Positions 48,987 through 55,160 of a DNA stretch of 64,000 nt are shown one piece after another. The DNA comes from Streptomyces sp. NBC_01267 (GTDB lineage Bacteria; Actinomycetota; Actinomycetes; Streptomycetales; Streptomycetaceae). The translations under genes and the position numbers were made by a program. The DNA lies in NCBI RefSeq assembly GCF_036241575.1, contig NZ_CP108455.1, positions 3,406,001 to 3,470,000 of the forward strand, in the 5' to 3' direction. Every line of letters starts with the position of its first letter. Position 1 is the stretch's first letter. The notes under the pieces were generated by a model, which had not been told where the DNA came from, searched no databases, and saw only the letters and a program-made list of their open reading frames with translations.

Positions 48987-49403
48987 TCAGACAGGACCGT
49001 CGTGCACATTGCGCTGACGAAGCTCAACCGCGAAGCGAGCTGCGGTCACGAAGTCGTTGTCGTCGTGAAGAACCGTGAGTCCGTGATGGGCCGCAGTCGC
49101 GCAGACCATGAGATCGACGGCCGACAGAGCTTGATGCGCACCGTTCTCGACAGCACGCCTATGCAGGCTACTGACCCACCGAGCTGCCGACTTGGGAAGG
49201 GGAACGTCGTCGTAGAGGTCGGTGAACATGGCCTCGTACGCGACGTACTCCTTTGGTCCACGCGCCGACCTCAGAAACTCCGCGCGCTGCGGATAGCAGG
49301 AGCGGACGTCGCCATCCGTAGCCGACTCCCGCCACACAGCGTGGAGATCCTTGTCCCGCAGCATGCGCCAGAGCGCAGAGGAATCCAGCAGATAGCCACT
49401 CAA
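48987..49403 (-). CDS. vapC: PIN-domain toxin (VapC-like)
   Basis: A 138-residue PIN-domain ribonuclease. MSGYLLDSSALWRMLRDKDLHAVW has the first catalytic Asp (L-L-D-S-S-A); RAEFLRSARG provides the Glu (about residue 42); ALSAVDLMVCATAAHHGLTVLHDDNDFVTAARF provides the last acidic residues (V-D-L, then D-D-N-D-F). Substrate specificity (usually a tRNA or rRNA site) cannot be predicted. It overlaps the antitoxin gene by 4 bp (ATGA) and is the second gene of the operon, the standard vapBC order. Confidence 0.9.
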   Translation of the reverse strand: MSGYLLDSSALWRMLRDKDLHAVWRESATDGDVRSCYPQRAEFLRSARGPKEYVAYEAMFTDLYDDVPLPKSAARWVSSLHRRAVENGAHQALSAVDLMVCATAAHHGLTVLHDDNDFVTAARFAVELRQRNVHDGPV

Positions 49404-49624
49404 TGCGAGAAGGCTCCCTTGTCTGCACGATGCGCGGCCTCGGCCCCTTCCAGGTCCCAGTCCTGGGCAAGCTCGAAGTATTTGTCGTAGGCAGCTGCCC
49501 GCGCCAACCGCTTGTTGTACTCCTCCAGTGCCTGCGCAACCGCTGCCGTCTTGGTCCGATGGCCACCCAAGCGCTTGGCCGTGTCCAGAGCGTCGTCATC
49601 GATGTCGATATGCGTGAGAGACAT
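49400..49624 (-). CDS. vapB: VapB-type antitoxin
   Basis: A 74-residue antitoxin. MSLTHIDIDDDALDTAKRLGGHRTKTAAVAQALEEYNKRLARAAAYDKYFELAQDWDLEGAEAAHRADKGAFSH. The first 45 residues are a ribbon-helix-helix DNA-binding domain of the VapB/MazE-Rv type (T-H-I-D-I-D-D-x-x-L then G-x-R-T-K-T-x-A-V). The C-terminal part, rich in Trp/Asp/Glu, is the toxin-neutralising region. A perfect GGAGG ribosome site precedes the ATG at 49624. Two GTAC-centred sites upstream probably bind the VapBC complex. Confidence 0.88.
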   Translation of the reverse strand: MSLTHIDIDDDALDTAKRLGGHRTKTAAVAQALEEYNKRLARAAAYDKYFELAQDWDLEGAEAAHRADKGAFSH

Positions 49625-49640
49625 GACCGAACCTCCTTCG

Positions 49641-49680
49641 ATGTACATGAAACGACCTACTCTTTCTCTTGAGTGTACAT
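49641..49680. promoter_or_regulatory. vapBC operator/promoter with paired GTACAT sites
   Basis: ATGTACAT (49641-49648, perfect dyad) and GTGTACAT (49673-49680) have GTAC centres exactly 32 bp (three helical turns) apart, in an AT-rich stretch. This spacing suits two RHH dimers bridged in one VapBC oligomer. Confidence 0.65.
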
Positions 49681-49840
49681 AAATGGCCCGCTCCGGCCCG
49701 CCGATCGAAATCCCGAGATCACCTCCTGCCACCTTCCGGACAGCGGCACGCGTCCACACACTGTCCGAAAGCCGTCCGACGGCAAGAGGCAGACCGACCA
49801 GGACCCCGCGGCGGCTTCTCCCCCGCGGGGCCCGCCCGTA

Positions 49841-50050
49841 TCACGGCAGCCTCCCCGCCCGGTTGATCTCCCGCACCCGCGCCCGCAGTACCTCCCCGAG
49901 CGGCGCGTCGGTCACGGCCTCCGGGGGACAGTCCCATTCCAGGCCACCGCCCACCGGCCGCAGCTGTACGTAACCGCCCTCGCGTGCCATCACCTGCCCG
50001 ACCCGTCCGTTCCGCGCGTCGATCGCGTACTCCACCGGCTGACCGTTCAT
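49841..50050 (-). CDS. Small protein, paralogue of 41654-41905
   Basis: A 69-residue protein of unknown function. MNGQPVEYAIDARNGRVGQVMAREGGYVQLRPVGGGLEWDCPPEAVTDAPLGEVLRARVREINRAGRLP. It shares D-x-R-x-x-x-V-G-x-V-x-x-R-x-G-x-Y-V-x-L-R-P-x-G-G-G-x-E-W-x-C-P with the gene at 41654. The second half is a helix likely to dimerise. It is translationally coupled to the preceding 71-codon gene by an ATGA overlap. Pairs of this kind are common beside DUF397/HTH modules, as here. Confidence 0.75.
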   Translation of the reverse strand: MNGQPVEYAIDARNGRVGQVMAREGGYVQLRPVGGGLEWDCPPEAVTDAPLGEVLRARVREINRAGRLP

Positions 50051-50262
50051 GACCGCACCTCCCGCAGCGCGTCCGCGAGCCTCAGCGCCGTGTCGAGATT
50101 GCAGCGACCCAGCTCCACCAGCGGAAACGGGTCGCTGCTCGCGTACGACAGCAGGTCCACCCGCAGCGACGGGAGCACCACCCCCACCCCGGCGAACCCC
50201 GCTCGCAGCTGGTCCACCGCATCCTCCGCCGCCTTGAGCCCCTCGCTCGCCGCCCTCACCAT
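50047..50262 (-). CDS. Small protein coupled to the 49841 gene
   Basis: A 71-residue protein of unknown function. MVRAASEGLKAAEDAVDQLRAGFAGVGVVLPSLRVDLLSYASSDPFPLVELGRCNLDTALRLADALREVRS. Two helices flank a short hydrophobic stretch ending in P-F-P-L-V-E-L-G-R-C-N-L-D-T-A-x-x-L-A-D-A-L, a pattern I have seen in small Streptomyces proteins next to XRE/DUF397 genes. The ATG at 50262 is favoured because GGAGG lies 9 nt upstream; a GTG at 50298 would add twelve residues. It is divergent from the WhiJ-type pseudogene. Confidence 0.68.
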   Translation of the reverse strand: MVRAASEGLKAAEDAVDQLRAGFAGVGVVLPSLRVDLLSYASSDPFPLVELGRCNLDTALRLADALREVRS

Positions 50263-50375
50263 GACCACTGTCCTCCACTCTGTGTATTGCTCTGCCACAC
50301 ACAGCGTGTCCAGATCCGGCTAGCCTGAACAGTACAAAAGGCCCAACAACTCCGTGCGTTCAGCCAGGAGGCACC

Positions 50376-51213
50376 ATGTCCGGCCCGAAACCACTCGATC
50401 CGTCATCTTCTCCGCGCGCTCTGCTCGGCGCCGAGCTGCGTCACCGCGCGAGCGCGCGGGCTTCACCTAGGAGGAACTGGGCGCCCCGCTCTTCGTGAGC
50501 GGCTCGTTCATCGGCCAGCTCGAAGCGGGCACCCGCCGCATGCAGCCGGAGTACGCCTCCCGGATAGACGAAGTCCTCGGCACGGAGGGTTTCTTCGCCC
50601 GGAACTGCAAGGCGGCGAACAAATCCAAGTACCCGGACCACTTCGCGGAGGCGGCGGAGGCCGAGGCACACGCGGAGACCATCAAGGAGTACGCGCCCCA
50701 GCTCATCCCGGGCCTGTTGCAGACGGAGGCGTACGCCCGAGCGGTGTTCCGCGCGTACCAGCCGACGGCCACGGAGGACGTGATCGACGAACTGGTGGAG
50801 GCCCGACTCGAACGCGGCCACCTCCTCGACGATCCAACACGGCCGTTGTTGTGGGCCGTTCTGGACGAGGCGGTACTCCGCCGGGCCACGGGCGGCCCGA
50901 AGGTGATGGCGGAGGCGCTGCGGAAGGTGGCGGAGATGATCCGCCGGCATCGGGTGATTGTGCAGGTGTTGCCGTTCGCGGCGGGTGCGCACGCAGCCCT
51001 GGACGGCGCACTCAAACTGATGGCCTTCTCCGATGCTCCCCCGCTGGCCTATCTGGACGGCCCAGGGTGGGGCAGTTGGAGGACGGTCCTGCCACCGTTG
51101 CTCGACACGAACTGACTTACGATCTGCTCGGGGCCAGCGCATTGTCACCGGAAGCTTCCCTGGCCCTGATCGAATCAGTGGCAGAGGATTACGAACATGA
51201 AGACCAGCCCTGA
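50376..51213 (+). pseudogene. Decayed WhiJ-type XRE/DUF5753 regulator
   Basis: A complete HTH-DUF5753 gene can be reconstructed only across three lesions. Frame 1 opens at the ATG at 50376 (AGGAGG upstream) with MSGPKPLDPSSSPRALLGAELRH. A 1-nt loss at about 50444 shifts into the frame RERAGFT-stop-EELGAPLFVSGSFIGQLEAGTRRM, where a TAG at about 50468-50470 stands in place of the usual CAG (Gln) of the HTH. The middle (TIKEYAPQLIPGLLQTEAYARAVFRAYQP...) is intact DUF5753. A further frameshift near 51062-51070 moves the end (GQLEDGPATVARHELTYDLLGASALSPEASLALIESVAEDYEHEDQP) to another frame. The partner DUF397 gene follows with a 17-bp overlap. Confidence 0.85.
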
Positions 51214-51520
51214 GTACGACCTGTCCACGGCAACCTGGCACAAGTCCAGCTACAGCGGCGGCGAGGGTGGTAACTGCCTGGAGATCGCCACCTGGCACAA
51301 GTCCAGTTACAGCGGCGGCAGCGGCGGCGACTGCCTCGAAGTAGCCACCTGGCGCAAGTCCACCCACAGCGGCGGCGACGGCGGCAACTGCCTCGAAGTC
51401 TCCGACGACCACCCCGGTGTCGTCCCCGTCCGCGACTCCAAGACCCCGGACACCCCGGGGCTCGTGTTCCGGGCGGCGGCCTGGGCCGCGTTCGTGGAGG
51501 ACGTCAAGAGCGACCGGTGA
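51197..51520 (+). CDS. DUF397 protein with triplicated motif
   Basis: A 107-residue DUF397 protein. Normal DUF397 proteins carry one W-x-K-S-S-Y-S-G-x-x-G-x-x-C-V/L-E-V/I block; here the 19-residue block ATWHKSSYSGGxGGNCLEx occurs three times (encoded at 51230-51286, 51287-51343 and 51344-51400), then DDHPGVVPVRDSKTPDTPGLVFRAAAWAAFVEDVKS. DUF397 proteins act as partners of WhiJ-type regulators in Streptomyces development (WhiJ/SCO4542-like systems). Its regulator upstream is broken. The 3' end overlaps the convergent XRE gene by 17 bp. Confidence 0.9.
   Translation: MKTSPEYDLSTATWHKSSYSGGEGGNCLEIATWHKSSYSGGSGGDCLEVATWRKSTHSGGDGGNCLEVSDDHPGVVPVRDSKTPDTPGLVFRAAAWAAFVEDVKSDR
51230..51400 (+). 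repeat. 57-bp tandem triplication inside the DUF397 gene
   Basis: Three 57-bp units begin at 51230, 51287 and 51344, with GCMACCTGGCRCAAGTCCA at each start. Units 2 and 3 use GCC where unit 1 has GCA, and further drift is visible, so the expansion is not brand new. Confidence 0.9.
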
Positions 51521-52364
51521 CGCGCCGGGCGCCGACGTCCGTGGTGCCTTGTGCGGCGGAGGCGAGGAGGGCCAGTTTGTCGGCGCTGTCGGTGCCGGGG
51601 TCCGGGTGGTAGATGACGAGCGACTGGCCCACCGCGCCGCCGATGCCCAGCCGCTCCCGGTTCAGCGACAGACCGCCGACCTGCGGGTGGTCCAGGTACT
51701 TGGGTTCGCCCGCGCACGCCTCCACGTCGTGGCGCGCCCAGAGTCGGCTGAAGTGGGGGCTGGCGAGGGAGAGTTCGCCGACCAGCTCGATGAAGCGGGG
51801 GTCGTCGGTGTCGGTGCCCACGGACTCGCGGAAGCCCGCGACCATGCCCCCGGTGGCGTTCTCCCAGTCCGGTACGAGGGCCTGTTCGGCGGGGTCGAGG
51901 AACACGTCCCGCAGCCGGTTGGCCCCCACCACGAGGCGCGGTGACAGGGCCGTCGCCAGGGCGTTGGCGGCGAGCACGTCGAAGTAGCGGCCTTCGACCA
52001 GCGCGGGCAGCGGGAGCGTGGCGACGAGCTTCGCGATGCCCGGGGGAACGGTCTCCTTCCGGCGGCGGCGCCGGTTCCGCCGGGGTCTGTCGGCGCCGAG
52101 GCGCAGCAGGTACGCCGTCGCGTCGTCGTCGAGCCGGAGGACGCGGGCGAGGGATTCCAGGACCTGTACGGAGGGGTTGCGGTCGCGGCCCTGTTCCAGG
52201 CGCAGGTAGTAGTCGGCGCTGATGCCCGCGAGCATCGCGACCTCCTCCCGGCGCAGCCCCGGCACGCGCCGTACCCCGTGCACGGGGATACCGGCCTGGT
52301 CGGGGGTGACCAGCTCACGGCGGGCGCGTACGTACGCGCCCAGCAGGTTCGGTCCGTCGGTCAT
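51504..52364 (-). CDS. XRE regulator with MmyB-like ligand domain
   Basis: A 286-residue regulator. The N-terminal XRE helix-turn-helix covers GAYVRARRELVTPDQAGIPVHGVRRVPGLRREEVAMLAGISADYYLRLEQGRDRNPSVQVLESLARVLRLDDDATAYLLRLG. The insertion V-R-R-V-P-G-L-R-R-E-E-V-A and Y-Y-x-R-L-E-Q-G-R are the hallmark of this large actinobacterial group. The C-terminal PAS-like MmyB domain (FDVLAANALATALSP...FRESVGTDTDDPRFIELVGELSLASPHFSRLWARHDV) binds small hydrophobic ligands in known members. It is divergent from an alpha/beta hydrolase gene with a 134-bp spacer, a frequent regulator-target arrangement. Confidence 0.92.
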   Translation of the reverse strand: MTDGPNLLGAYVRARRELVTPDQAGIPVHGVRRVPGLRREEVAMLAGISADYYLRLEQGRDRNPSVQVLESLARVLRLDDDATAYLLRLGADRPRRNRRRRRKETVPPGIAKLVATLPLPALVEGRYFDVLAANALATALSPRLVVGANRLRDVFLDPAEQALVPDWENATGGMVAGFRESVGTDTDDPRFIELVGELSLASPHFSRLWARHDVEACAGEPKYLDHPQVGGLSLNRERLGIGGAVGQSLVIYHPDPGTDSADKLALLASAAQGTTDVGARRVTGRS

Positions 52365-52498
52365 CTCTCCACTGTAGGGACGCCATCGCGCGCGTGCCTG
52401 GCCCTGTCACCCCCAGGGTCGCGGGGGCCCTGGCTCGGTCGGCGTCTCGGCGGCAGCGTGGTCGGCGCCCCACCGGACCGACCTCAAGGAGCGCAATC

Positions 52499-53224
52499 AT
52501 GTCCACGTATCTGCTGGTACACGGCGCCTGGCACAGCGGAGAGTGCTGGGAGCGGGTGGTCCCGCTGCTGACGTCGGCCGGGCATCGGGTGATCGCCCCG
52601 TCGCTGACCGGCTTCGGCGACAAGGCACATCTGCTCGGCCCCGAGGTGGGGCTCGACACCCACGCCGACGACATAGCCCGGCTGATCACGACGGAAGACC
52701 TCACCGAGGTGGTACTCGTCGGGCACAGCTACGCGGGCCTGGTCATCTCGTCCGCCGCCAACCAGGTCCCGGACCGGATCGCGGCTCTGGTCTACCTGGA
52801 TGCGATGGTCCCGGAGGACGGCGAGAACGCGGTCGACGCCCTTCCCGCGAGTCAGACCGGGATCAACCTCGCGCTGACGTCCGACAGTGGCTGGCGGGTT
52901 CCGCCGCTCCCCGAAATGCCGCCGCCCATGGGCCTGTTCGGGGTCACCGATCCGACGGACGTCGCCTGGCTGCGCACGATGCTGTCGGATCTGCCGGTGC
53001 GCTGCCTCCAACAACCGGTCCGGTTGGACAACCCCGCCGTGCGCACGATCCCGAGGACGCACATCCACTGCACGGTCGGCCAACCGGCAGGCATCAGCCG
53101 GCGCCCCATCCCCGCGATCCAGCCCAACGGCACGCCGTCACAGGTGTGGGAACTGCCGACCGGCCACGACTGCATGGTCACCATGCCGGTCGAGCTGGCC
53201 GAACTCCTGCTCAGGCTGGGCTGA
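52499..53224 (+). CDS. Alpha/beta hydrolase (esterase/lipase-like)
   Basis: A 241-residue hydrolase of the salicylate-esterase/pyrethroid-hydrolase-like subgroup. MSTYLLVHGAWHSGECWERVVPLLTSAGHRVIAPSLTGFGDKAHLL includes the oxyanion-hole H-G-A-W-H. The nucleophile elbow is LVGHSYAGLVIS (Ser in G-H-S-Y-A/G), the acid is expected in the region of DLPVRCLQQPV...TRTHIHC, and the His is in LPTGHDCMVTMPVELAELLLRLG. GGAG precedes the ATG at 52499. It is the probable target of the divergent XRE regulator. Substrate unknown. Confidence 0.9.
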   Translation: MSTYLLVHGAWHSGECWERVVPLLTSAGHRVIAPSLTGFGDKAHLLGPEVGLDTHADDIARLITTEDLTEVVLVGHSYAGLVISSAANQVPDRIAALVYLDAMVPEDGENAVDALPASQTGINLALTSDSGWRVPPLPEMPPPMGLFGVTDPTDVAWLRTMLSDLPVRCLQQPVRLDNPAVRTIPRTHIHCTVGQPAGISRRPIPAIQPNGTPSQVWELPTGHDCMVTMPVELAELLLRLG

Positions 53225-53284
53225 CTCGGACGCACGCAGTTCTGCCGCCCGGGGATACCGGGGATGCCGGGGATGCCGAGGGCG

Positions 53285-53959
53285 TTATTTGATCTTCGCG
53301 GCGACGGTACGGACGAACTCGGGGAGTACGTCGTCCCGCCAGGCGAAGGGTGCCGCATCCTGCTCGCCCTTGAAGGTCACGGTGGTCTGCCCGCCCACGG
53401 AGAACAGCAGCGGACCTTTACGGCAGTGCCAACTGCCCTCGGCGAGCCCGGTGATGACACAGCGGTCCGCGCCCCCCGCGCCCTGGGGGGTCTTGATTCC
53501 TGACCCGACACGGTCGTCGTAGCCGGCAATCAGCTTGGGGTCGGCCACGGCCTCGATGCGGAGCCAGAACTGGGTAGCGGCGTAGGTCTCGCCCGGGAGG
53601 CGCATGCTGTAGAGGCACTGGCCGGACTCGGACGCGTCCCTCGCCTTCCACGAGGAGTCCGCAGCGAAGTCCTTGATCGACAAGGCGTAGACCGGGCGGC
53701 TTTCCTGTCCGATGTCCTTGGCGTCAGGGAAGATCGCCTTGATCTCCTTCTGGTCCACGAACGAGCACGCGTCCGGCCACCGATTCGCGGCCAGGATCGC
53801 CCCGTCCTTGAGTTCCGGAATGTTGGCAGCCACATCCCGGGGGGCGGCCTTGCCTATCGCGACACCGCCCCCGAACGGCCAGTTCGTGACGGCCAGGAGC
53901 ACCAGCAGGACGACAATCGAGATCAGCAGGGTGATCACTGTGGCTCTGTTCTTCCGCAT
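53285..53959 (-). CDS. Membrane-anchored exported protein (DUF3558-like)
   Basis: A 224-residue protein with one N-terminal membrane anchor (MRKNRATVITLLISIVVLLVLLAVTNWPF) and an extracellular domain. NRWPDACSFVDQKEIKAIFPDAKDI recalls the D-P-C-x-L-[LV]-x-x-x-[ED]-[IV] start of DUF3558-type exported proteins. GQCLYSMRLPGETYAATQFWLRIEAV, DRCVITGLAEGSWHCRKGPLLFSVGGQ contain three more cysteines and probably give two disulfides. It lacks a lipobox. The function is unknown. Divergent from the DUF1326 gene with hexamer repeats and CsoR-like operators between. Confidence 0.68.
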   Translation of the reverse strand: MRKNRATVITLLISIVVLLVLLAVTNWPFGGGVAIGKAAPRDVAANIPELKDGAILAANRWPDACSFVDQKEIKAIFPDAKDIGQESRPVYALSIKDFAADSSWKARDASESGQCLYSMRLPGETYAATQFWLRIEAVADPKLIAGYDDRVGSGIKTPQGAGGADRCVITGLAEGSWHCRKGPLLFSVGGQTTVTFKGEQDAAPFAWRDDVLPEFVRTVAAKIK

Positions 53960-53995
53960 GGCGGCCGATTGTCCCCGAGGAGCGGCTGACCGTCG

Positions 53996-54060
53996 ACCTC
54001 ATCCGCATCCGCATCCCCATCCGCAGCCGCAGCCGCACCCGCACCCGCACCCGCCGCACA
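53996..54060. repeat. 6-bp tandem repeat (CATCCG/CAGCCG/CACCCG)
   Basis: About ten head-to-tail hexamers: CATCCG variants, then CAGCCG, then CACCCG. They lie between the divergent membrane protein and DUF1326 genes, upstream of the copper-type operators. Confidence 0.85.
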
Positions 54061-54123
54061 GAGTGCGATATGCCAACTTGCCTGAAATTCGGACGAATTG
54101 GGGCCGCTATCACCGGCACCCAC

Positions 54124-54140
54124 ATACCCCCCACGGGTAA
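54124..54140. promoter_or_regulatory. CsoR-like operator 1 of the DUF1326 gene
   Basis: ATACCC-N5-GGGTAA, one mismatch from the copA operators, 76 bp before the start codon. Confidence 0.7.
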
Positions 54141-54182
54141 TTGACGCAGCCGCGAGCGCCGGGCTAGCCTCACCTCGGACAG

Positions 54183-54199
54183 ATACCCCTGGCGGGTAT
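54183..54199. promoter_or_regulatory. CsoR-like operator 2 of the DUF1326 gene
   Basis: ATACCC-N5-GGGTAT, extended on both sides to GATACCC...GGGTATC, the same architecture as both copA operators. It ends 16 bp before the ATG and adjoins the AGGAGGAG ribosome site, so binding would block both transcription and, as RNA, little else. Confidence 0.82.
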
Positions 54200-54215
54200 C
54201 AGGAGGAGGAGAGCA

Positions 54216-54857
54216 ATGAGCGAGACGAACTGGCATCTCAAGGGCGAGTGGTTCGACGTATGCAGCTGCTCGACGCCCTGCCCCTGCACCTTTGCGCAGG
54301 CTCCGACGGACGGCGCCTGCCTGTTCACGCTCGTGTGGAAGATCCACGAAGGGCACTTCGGGGATGTACGGCTGGACGGCCTGGGCATCGTGGCGCTCGG
54401 CGAGTTCGCCGGGAACATGTGGGTGAACGACCCCGACGCCACGATGACGGCGATGTTCTACATCGACGCGCAGGGCACACCGGCGCAGCGGGACGCCCTG
54501 GAGGAGATATTCCGTGGCAACGTCGGAGGGTGGCCGGGGAAGTTCGGCTCACTGATCAGCGAAGTGCGCAGCGTGCAGTACGCCCCGATCCTCTTCGATG
54601 CCGCACCGGATCTCGCGTACTGGCGCGCGACCGTGTCCGACAAGGTGAGCGTGGGCGCCACGGCACTGACCGGCCCCACCTCGGACCCCGGGCGCCGGGT
54701 GCAGCTGATCAACGCCCCCGGGGCGGAGGTGGGACCGGGTCAGGTGGCGACCTGGGGTGTGGTGAGCGCGGACCACGCCGAAGGCTTCGACTTCTCCCGC
54801 GAATACCGCGGCGGGTCCAGCAAGCACTTCCCGTTCGACTGGCGGCCGGGCGCGTAG
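54216..54857 (+). CDS. DUF1326 Cys-rich protein, predicted copper-responsive
   Basis: A 213-residue DUF1326 protein. The N-terminus has a dense cysteine cluster, EWFDVCSCSTPCPCTFAQ, with C16, C18, C22, C24 and later C35: a plausible thiolate site for Cu+ or another soft metal. The rest is a compact beta-rich domain: HEGHFGDVRLDGLGIVALGEFAGNMWVNDPDATMTAMFYIDAQGTPAQRDALEEIFRGNVGG..., ending in FSREYRGGSSKHFPFDW. There is no signal peptide, so it is cytoplasmic. A strong AGGAGG site precedes the ATG. The two CsoR-like operators upstream are the only pair in this window outside copA/cutC. It is monocistronic, with a terminator after it. Copper function is inference. Confidence 0.85.
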   Translation: MSETNWHLKGEWFDVCSCSTPCPCTFAQAPTDGACLFTLVWKIHEGHFGDVRLDGLGIVALGEFAGNMWVNDPDATMTAMFYIDAQGTPAQRDALEEIFRGNVGGWPGKFGSLISEVRSVQYAPILFDAAPDLAYWRATVSDKVSVGATALTGPTSDPGRRVQLINAPGAEVGPGQVATWGVVSADHAEGFDFSREYRGGSSKHFPFDWRPGA

Positions 54858-54882
54858 CGGTCCGCGCCCTCGGCTCACTCTC

Positions 54883-54917
54883 GGACCTCTGGCCGCCCGG
54901 CGTGCGGCCAGAGGTCC
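54883..54917. terminator. Terminator of the DUF1326 gene
   Basis: GGACCTCTGGCCGC (54883-54896) pairs perfectly with GCGGCCAGAGGTCC (54904-54917), with a 7-nt loop. Confidence 0.9.
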
Positions 54918-55043
54918 CGCGGCATCCGGCTCCGGGTAAGGCTCCCGGGGCTCAAGCCCCGCGCTCCGAGCCCTCTTTACAAGGAACGGGAGGAGGGCCT
55001 CAACCCGCCCACCCTCCCCGGCTGTTGACTTTCCGCGTTCGGC

Positions 55044-55073
55044 TTGCAACGGAGCGTCGCGGCGGTCTAGCGT
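55044..55073 (+). promoter_or_regulatory. Probable vegetative promoter of the hairpin-leader gene
   Basis: TTGCAA (55044-55049), 18 bp, TAGCGT (55068-55073). The transcript would begin near 55080, so the structured hairpin at 55088 lies at the very 5' end of the mRNA. Confidence 0.5.
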
Positions 55074-55087
55074 TCCGGATAACGAAC

Positions 55088-55124
55088 GACCCCCGCCCGG
55101 TGTCAGCAAACACCTGCGGGGGTC
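55088..55124 (+). ncRNA. Structured 5' leader hairpin
   Basis: GACCCCCGC (55088-55096) pairs with GCGGGGGTC (55116-55124). Nested inside, GGTGT (55099-55103) pairs with ACACC (55110-55114) around a CAGCAA loop. It leaves 36 nt to the start codon. From memory, near-identical leaders precede several HTH genes in Streptomyces. Possible attenuator or stability element; no known riboswitch class is recognised. Confidence 0.55.
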
Positions 55125-55160
55125 TGACCACGAGATCGCTGAAGAGACAGGTTCGATCCC

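Noticed and set aside
48987..51520. A single defence island (VapBC, Uma2, HTH and DUF genes)
   Set aside because: Beyond the VapBC toxin-antitoxin pair there is no recognised effector, nuclease-helicase pair or sensor; Uma2 lies 5 kb away among housekeeping genes.
53285..54857. Copper-system operon including the membrane protein at 53285
   Set aside because: That gene is divergent and separated from the operators by hexamer repeats; its cysteines look like disulfides rather than a metal site.
55088..55160. tRNA-like T-arm sequence GGTTCGATCCC just before the 55161 start
   Set aside because: No acceptor, D-arm or anticodon stem can be folded around it; it is more likely part of the structured mRNA leader.
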